From Sporosarcina sp. FSL K6-1508 (lineage in GTDB: Bacteria > Bacillota > Bacilli > Bacillales_A > Planococcaceae): a DNA stretch of 64,000 nt. Positions 59,718 through 64,000 of this stretch are shown here, piece by piece (the first letter of the stretch is position 1; each line of letters starts with the position of its first letter). A model generated the notes under the pieces. It did no database searches. It was given only the letters and a program-made list of their open reading frames with translations, and had not been told where the DNA came from. Made by a program: the position numbers and the translations under genes. The stretch is from positions 1,361,001 to 1,425,000 of the forward strand of contig NZ_JBBOXF010000001.1 of assembly GCF_038007465.1 (NCBI RefSeq). The letters run 5' to 3'.

Positions 59718-60183
59718 TTATATTGAAATTAGAGTTCCCGCGAAAGCGCAATACGTTGGAGTTGCCCGACTTGCAATATCGGGGCTCGCAAGCAGACTCG
59801 GTTTTACATATGATGAAATCGAGGATTTAAAGATTGCCTCGAGTGAAGCAGTTACGAATGCTGTCCAGCATGCATATAAAGAAGATGATCAAGGGGAAGT
59901 CGTAGTTGGCTGTGCCCTTTATGCAGACAAACTGGAGATAATGGTTGCAGATCACGGGAAAAGTTTCGACTTTGAAGAAACGAAGAAAAGTGTAGGTCCT
60001 TATAATGAACAAGAAGAAGTTCAATTTCTCCGGGAAGGCGGTCTGGGTCTTTATTTGATGGAAACACTTATGGATGAAGTAAAAGTGCATCATGAGGAAG
60101 GTGTGACGGTCTTCATGACTAAATATCTCGGTGGAGAGCGGGGGGATGAGGATGTCGATGTCGAAAGAACAATCTCCTCATGA
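59704..60183 (+). CDS. rsbW: Anti-sigma-B factor and kinase RsbW
   Basis: A 159-aa GHKL serine kinase that sequesters sigma-B and phosphorylates RsbV. The N box is IASSEAVTNAVQHAY and the G1 box IMVADHGKSFDF, with the GGLGLYLMETLMDEV lid. The ATG at 59704 has GTGGGG upstream, inside rsbV; a GTG four codons earlier is possible. It overlaps sigB by 32 bases, so translation of the sigma and its antagonist is coupled. Confidence 0.94.
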   Translation: MQPYDYIEIRVPAKAQYVGVARLAISGLASRLGFTYDEIEDLKIASSEAVTNAVQHAYKEDDQGEVVVGCALYADKLEIMVADHGKSFDFEETKKSVGPYNEQEEVQFLREGGLGLYLMETLMDEVKVHHEEGVTVFMTKYLGGERGDEDVDVERTISS

Positions 60184-61003
60184 ACCTAAACCGAATGAAA
60201 CATCTTCTCTTAAAGAGGAAATAAGTGAATCGTCTCCTCGTGTAACGGGGACGAAAGCGGAGGTTCTCGAATGGATCAAGCAATATCAGGAGACGAATGA
60301 TGATACAGCCCAGACGAACCTGGTCCTCCATTATGAACGTCTAGTTCAATCAATAGCCCGGAAATATTCTAACGGCAAGCCATTCCATGAAGATATTGCT
60401 CAAGTAGGAATGCTAGGTCTGCTCGGTGCGATTCGCCGGTATGACCCGGAATTCGGAAGAAGTTTCGAAGCGTTTGCAGTCCCTACAATTATCGGTGAAA
60501 TTAAACGGTTTCTGCGTGATAAAACTTGGGCAATCCATGTTCCGCGACGTATCAAGGAACTAGGTCCGAAGATTAAGGCGGCTGTCGAAACACTTACGAC
60601 AGAAATGCAACGTTCGCCACTGGTCGGTGAAATTGCAGAGTACTTGGATGTCGATGAAGAATTGGTCCTTGAAGCAATGGAGATGGGAAGAAGCTATCAA
60701 GCGCTCTCGATGGATCATACCCTTGAAGCTGATTCTGAAGGGGGGACGGTGACGCTATTCGATATAATTGGAGAAACTGACGAAGGATTTGAGAAAACAG
60801 ACCAGCGTATGGTTGTTGCGAATGCTCTCAATGTATTGTCAGAACGTGAACGACAAATCATCCAGTATACATATATTGAACAACTGAGCCAAAAAGAAGC
60901 CGGAGAACGACTTGGCATCTCTCAAATGCATGTTTCAAGACTACAGCGCAAAGCGATTAAGAAATTACAGGAAGCAATATTGGCAGCTGGCGGTGTGTCA
61001 TAG
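60152..61003 (+). CDS. sigB: RNA polymerase sigma factor SigB
   Basis: A 283-aa group 3 sigma-70 factor that directs the general stress response. Region 2 is FHEDIAQVGMLGLLGAIRRY and EFGRSFEAFAVPTIIGEIKR, followed by the FLRDKTWAIHVPRRIKELGP segment. Region 3 is SPLVGEIAEYLDV, and the region 4 helix-turn-helix is YTYIEQLSQKEAGERLGISQ. The N terminus is longer than that of B. subtilis SigB and rich in Ser/Glu. Starts at 60146, 60152 and 60158 are all possible; I use 60152, with GGGGG 6 bases before it. Three sigma-B-type promoters outside this locus are in the window. Confidence 0.95.
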   Translation: MSMSKEQSPHEPKPNETSSLKEEISESSPRVTGTKAEVLEWIKQYQETNDDTAQTNLVLHYERLVQSIARKYSNGKPFHEDIAQVGMLGLLGAIRRYDPEFGRSFEAFAVPTIIGEIKRFLRDKTWAIHVPRRIKELGPKIKAAVETLTTEMQRSPLVGEIAEYLDVDEELVLEAMEMGRSYQALSMDHTLEADSEGGTVTLFDIIGETDEGFEKTDQRMVVANALNVLSERERQIIQYTYIEQLSQKEAGERLGISQMHVSRLQRKAIKKLQEAILAAGGVS

Positions 61004-61599
61004 TGGATTCGATGATAACAGACAATGTCGAAGTATACGTCTATCAGGAAGCGAAGTTTGGAAATCGGGAATGTGGTGACACATATTTCCTGCATGCAGA
61101 GGAAGATTATTTTATCTGTGCAATTGCAGATGGATTAGGTAATGGTCCGATTGCGCGTCAATCAGCCCAAATACTTCCAAAAGTGTTGAAGGAATTTCAC
61201 CACGAATCGATAGATGAACTACTCAGCCGTTGCAATGAACATATGGTTCAAAAACGTGGGGCTGCAGTAGCTATCGTCAAAGCTGATTACAAGAAAAAGG
61301 TAATTCAATACAGCTGTGTAGGCAATGTCCGTTTTTATATGCTTCAAGATCGCAGTAAGATGATTTACCCTTTGCCTGTAATGGGCTATTTGTCTGGCAG
61401 ACCACAAAAGTTAAAGACACAACAATACAATTATCAAAAAGGGGATCTGTTCTTCCTTCATTCAGACGGAGTGGATTTGAGAAGTCCAAAAGCTTCCATG
61501 AAAGAAAGTTCAGGTCCCTATGAGTTATATCAAAATGTATTACAATCAATCGAACATGGCGATGACGCTACATTTATTGCTGGAAGCCTACTTCTGTAA
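61003..61599 (+). CDS. rsbX: Phosphatase RsbX
   Basis: A 198-aa PP2C-type phosphatase that dephosphorylates RsbS and RsbRA and so resets the stressosome. Metal-site Asp residues occur in ICAIADGLGNGPIA and HSDGVDLRS, and SCVGNVRFYML is conserved. The start could be the GTG at 61003, sharing a base with the sigB stop, or the ATG at 61012. It is the last gene of the sigma-B operon. Confidence 0.92.
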   Translation: MDSMITDNVEVYVYQEAKFGNRECGDTYFLHAEEDYFICAIADGLGNGPIARQSAQILPKVLKEFHHESIDELLSRCNEHMVQKRGAAVAIVKADYKKKVIQYSCVGNVRFYMLQDRSKMIYPLPVMGYLSGRPQKLKTQQYNYQKGDLFFLHSDGVDLRSPKASMKESSGPYELYQNVLQSIEHGDDATFIAGSLLL

Positions 61600-61622
61600 A
61601 ATAGAAGTAGGTTTTTTATTTT
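61585..61622 (+). terminator. Terminator of the sigma-B operon
   Basis: CCTACTTCT pairs with AGAAGTAGG around a GTAAAAT loop that contains the rsbX stop, followed by TTTTTTATTTT. Confidence 0.82.
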
Positions 61623-61825
61623 ATAGCGTGCTATAAAATCTTATCCTGTAGATAAGTTATATGGTTGTCGCCTTGGAGAGGGCAGCCTGCACTTTTATTC
61701 TTGCTTGCAGGACAGAAGTCGCGTGTCTATCCCCTTATTGGCATCCAGGCTCGTGTTTCTTTATTCAGGCGCTTGGGCTGTTGTTCTGGTAAAATTAAGA
61801 CATTGAAGAAAGGGTGGATTTATTG
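61623..61825. other. Intergenic region between rsbX and tex
   Basis: A 203-bp gap. It holds a hairpin with CCTGCA/TGCAGG arms (about 61697-61722) and a stretch GGCGCTTGGGCTG (about 61768) that faintly recalls the right end of the interspersed element (GGCGCTTGCGCTTTTC). If it is a copy, it is badly decayed. No coding frame is seen, and no clear tex promoter. Confidence 0.3.
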
Positions 61826-63982
61826 ATGAGGCATATTGTTGAGGCAACAGCTGGAAAAGCGGCTGTTAGTATACATCAAGCTGAAAAGGTTATCGCATTA
61901 CTCGATAAAGGAAATACTGTCCCATTCATCGCGAGGTACCGAAAAGAGGAAACCGGTTCACTGGATGAAGTGCAAATCAAAGCGGTTGAGGATGCCTACA
62001 GTTATGTGTTGGGGCTTGAACAGCGCAAAGAAGAAGTGATTCGCCTGATAGATGAACAAGGTAAATTGGATGAAGAGTTAAGGAAATCGATTGAAAGCGC
62101 TACCGTGTTGCAAAGAATTGAAGATTTGTATAGGCCTTTCAAGCAAAAAAGACGGACACGCGCCATGATTGCAATCGAAAGCGGGCTTGAACCATTAGCG
62201 AAAAGTTTAATGGAGTTTTCGGGAAGCGTACCTGAAGAACTTGCTGCTCCTTTCGTGAATGAGGAGGCTGGTGTGAATACAGCCGAAGAAGCACTGGCAG
62301 GGGCGCGAGATATTGTAGCTGAACAATTTGCTGACGACGCGGGAATACGGGAAAATATTCGAAAGTTAGCTTGGTCGGATGGGATGATCGTATCAGCCGT
62401 GCGTAAAGGAGCAGAGGACAAGCGAAACGTTTTTGAGAATTATTATGAATATGAAGAGCCTTTGAAAAGAATCGTCCCTCATCGTGTTCTAGCTTTAAAT
62501 CGTGGCGAAAAAGAAGATGTATTGCGAGTCGGGATATCTTTCCCTGCCGAAAGAATTATCGGCGGGCTTGAACGTGAATTGATCCGTAAAACACATTCGC
62601 CTTCTGCACCCCATGTAAAAGAAGCGATTGAAGATGCATTTAAACGCTTGATAGCTCCTTCGATTGAACGGGAAATCAGAGCTGCACTTACTGAGAAGGC
62701 TGAAGAGCAGGCAATCCATGTATTTTCGGAAAACTTGAAGAGTCTTCTGTTGCAACCCCCGTTGAAAGGGAAAGTTGTACTTGGTCTAGATCCGGCTTTT
62801 AGAACAGGTTGTAAACTTGCAGTTGTTGATGAAACGGGTAAACTGCTTGAAATATCCGTGATTTATCCGCATCAGCCGCAAATGGAAAAAGAAAAGTCGA
62901 AACAGGCTATTTTAAATTTGTTGAAAAAGTACCCGATTACTATTATTGCAATAGGTAACGGGACAGCTTCACGCGAATCTGAATTGTTCATAGTGGATTG
63001 TATAAAAGAAGCGCAAACGGGTGTCTCTTACGTCATTGTCAATGAAGCGGGTGCTAGTGTTTATTCAGCCTCACCGCAAGCGCGGGATGAATTCCCTGAT
63101 CTGCAAGTGGAACAGAGGAGTGCGGTTTCCATAGCGAGACGTCTGCAAGATCCGTTATCAGAACTCGTGAAAATTGATCCGGGTTCAGTTGGTGTCGGAC
63201 AATACCAGCATGACGTAGCAAAAAAACGACTTTCTGAATCATTATCCTTTGTGGTTGAAACTGCCGTTAACCGGGTAGGAGTGGACGTTAACACTGCATC
63301 ATCGTCACTTCTGCAATATGTTGCCGGCCTTTCTAAGGCAGTCGCAGAAAATATTGTGAAGTCTCGTGAAGAGAACGGATTATTTACGAAACGTATTCAA
63401 TTGAAGAAGGTCCCTCGTCTTGGAGCTAAGACTTATGAACAGGCAATTGGTTTCTTACGGGTGCCAGATGCTAAGGATCCTTTTGATTCGACGGGGATTC
63501 ACCCTGAAAGCTATCAATTGGCAGAACAGGTATTAGAAGAGGCGGGAGTAAATAAGAAGTTGCTTGGAAAGAAAGAAACTGCGGACGCATTGTCAGCTCT
63601 TGATGGTAGAGCGTTGGCGAATAAGTTAGATGTAGGAGAAGTGACACTGAAAGATATTATTGAAACACTTCAAAGACCAAATCGGGATCCTCGCGATGAT
63701 TACCCGCAACCACTCTTAAAAGCAGATGTGCTCGATATGAAGGATCTTTATGAAGGACTTGAAATGCAAGGAACCGTTCGGAATGTCGTTGACTTTGGTG
63801 CGTTTGTAGATATCGGGGTGAAGGAAGATGGTCTCGTTCATATATCTAAACTAAAAAAAGGTTTTGTAAAACATCCTCTTGACGTTGTAGCTTCAGGCGA
63901 TATTGTTACCGTTTGGGTGGAAGGTGTGGATAAAGGAAAAGGACGTATTTCATTGACGATGTTACCCCCGGTAACGAAGTGA
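61826..63982 (+). CDS. tex: Tex family RNA-binding protein (YdcI)
   Basis: A 718-aa cytosolic protein that binds RNA and is thought to affect transcription. In order: the N-terminal Tex helical domain (VPFIARYRKEETGSLDEVQI), a YqgF/RuvC-like domain with GLDPAFRTGCKLAVVDETGK, a helix-hairpin-helix pair (VGVDVNTASSSLLQYVAGLS and KVPRLGAKTYEQAIGFL), and a C-terminal S1 domain (MQGTVRNVVDFGAFVDIGVK). Length is normal. AAAGGGTGG lies 8 bases before the ATG at 61826. It follows the sigma-B locus as in B. subtilis. A good ribosome site (GGAGGTGG) for a next gene lies at the window edge. Confidence 0.94.
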   Translation: MRHIVEATAGKAAVSIHQAEKVIALLDKGNTVPFIARYRKEETGSLDEVQIKAVEDAYSYVLGLEQRKEEVIRLIDEQGKLDEELRKSIESATVLQRIEDLYRPFKQKRRTRAMIAIESGLEPLAKSLMEFSGSVPEELAAPFVNEEAGVNTAEEALAGARDIVAEQFADDAGIRENIRKLAWSDGMIVSAVRKGAEDKRNVFENYYEYEEPLKRIVPHRVLALNRGEKEDVLRVGISFPAERIIGGLERELIRKTHSPSAPHVKEAIEDAFKRLIAPSIEREIRAALTEKAEEQAIHVFSENLKSLLLQPPLKGKVVLGLDPAFRTGCKLAVVDETGKLLEISVIYPHQPQMEKEKSKQAILNLLKKYPITIIAIGNGTASRESELFIVDCIKEAQTGVSYVIVNEAGASVYSASPQARDEFPDLQVEQRSAVSIARRLQDPLSELVKIDPGSVGVGQYQHDVAKKRLSESLSFVVETAVNRVGVDVNTASSSLLQYVAGLSKAVAENIVKSREENGLFTKRIQLKKVPRLGAKTYEQAIGFLRVPDAKDPFDSTGIHPESYQLAEQVLEEAGVNKKLLGKKETADALSALDGRALANKLDVGEVTLKDIIETLQRPNRDPRDDYPQPLLKADVLDMKDLYEGLEMQGTVRNVVDFGAFVDIGVKEDGLVHISKLKKGFVKHPLDVVASGDIVTVWVEGVDKGKGRISLTMLPPVTK

Positions 63983-64000
63983 TGGTCTAAATGGAGGTGG

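Noticed and set aside
1..64000. rRNA, tRNA, insertion sequence, prophage or integrase genes
   Set aside because: Looked for conserved tRNA ends, rRNA blocks, transposase DDE-type proteins and integrases among the readable frames; none was found.

Overview
The window looks like chromosomal DNA from a low-to-moderate GC Gram-positive of the order Bacillales, most likely Planococcaceae (Sporosarcina-like). The main reasons are strong AGGAGG-type ribosome sites with many TTG/GTG starts, Rho-independent terminators after most transcription units, a complete RsbR-S-T-U-V-W-SigB-RsbX locus, and a gene order from ddl-murF-cshA through ydbS-ydbT-rhomboid-acpS-ydcC-alr-ndoAI-ndoA to tex that matches Bacillus subtilis. 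The family assignment is an inference from protein sequence, not from a 16S gene; no rRNA or tRNA gene was seen.

Layout. 1-5.4 kb: part of an ABC-type ATPase, a Rieske/FAD oxidoreductase, a FrnE-type DsbA protein, a YceI protein behind an MhqR-like operator, murB, and a universal-stress-type protein divergent from the next operon. 5.8-11.8 kb: the seven-gene mrpABCDEFG Na+/H+ antiporter operon. 11.9-17.5 kb: a penicillin-acylase-family enzyme, a 42-bp tandem repeat array, a DmpA-type peptidase, a UspA protein and a wrecked SulP transporter. 17.6-20.1 kb: cadC-cadA with promoter and two operators. 20-31 kb: mixed small operons (fused GNAT, mntR-cvfB, ypuA-like, several GNATs, small membrane proteins, an AraC regulator next to a second YidC, an MFS permease and a VanY-type carboxypeptidase). 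31-44 kb: cardiolipin synthase, the TcyP cystine transporter, a second tandem array, a divergent XRE-TPR / MFS / S41-like module sharing two identical operators, another MFS permease, a damaged csoR-copZ locus, and two tandem FtsW/RodA paralogues. 44-64 kb: paired SMR genes, ddl-murF-esterase, cshA, the ydbS-alr block, the NdoAI/NdoA toxin-antitoxin pair, the sigma-B locus and tex.

How genes work together. The sigma-B locus encodes the whole stressosome-to-sigma pathway. A near-perfect sigma-B promoter (GTTTAA-N13-GGGTAT) overlaps the end of rsbU, so rsbV-rsbW-sigB-rsbX can be autoregulated. Three further sigma-B-like promoters precede small or hypothetical genes at 21.5, 24.4 and 26.3 kb, which makes them likely general-stress genes. 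Peptidoglycan precursor synthesis is spread over murB, ddl, murF and alr.

Intergenic DNA is the least conventional part. There is an interspersed, hairpin-rich element family in at least five places, sometimes ending at or forming a stop codon. There are also three local minisatellite arrays, all built on about 20-21 bp half-units. I found no CRISPR array, prophage, insertion sequence or integrase.
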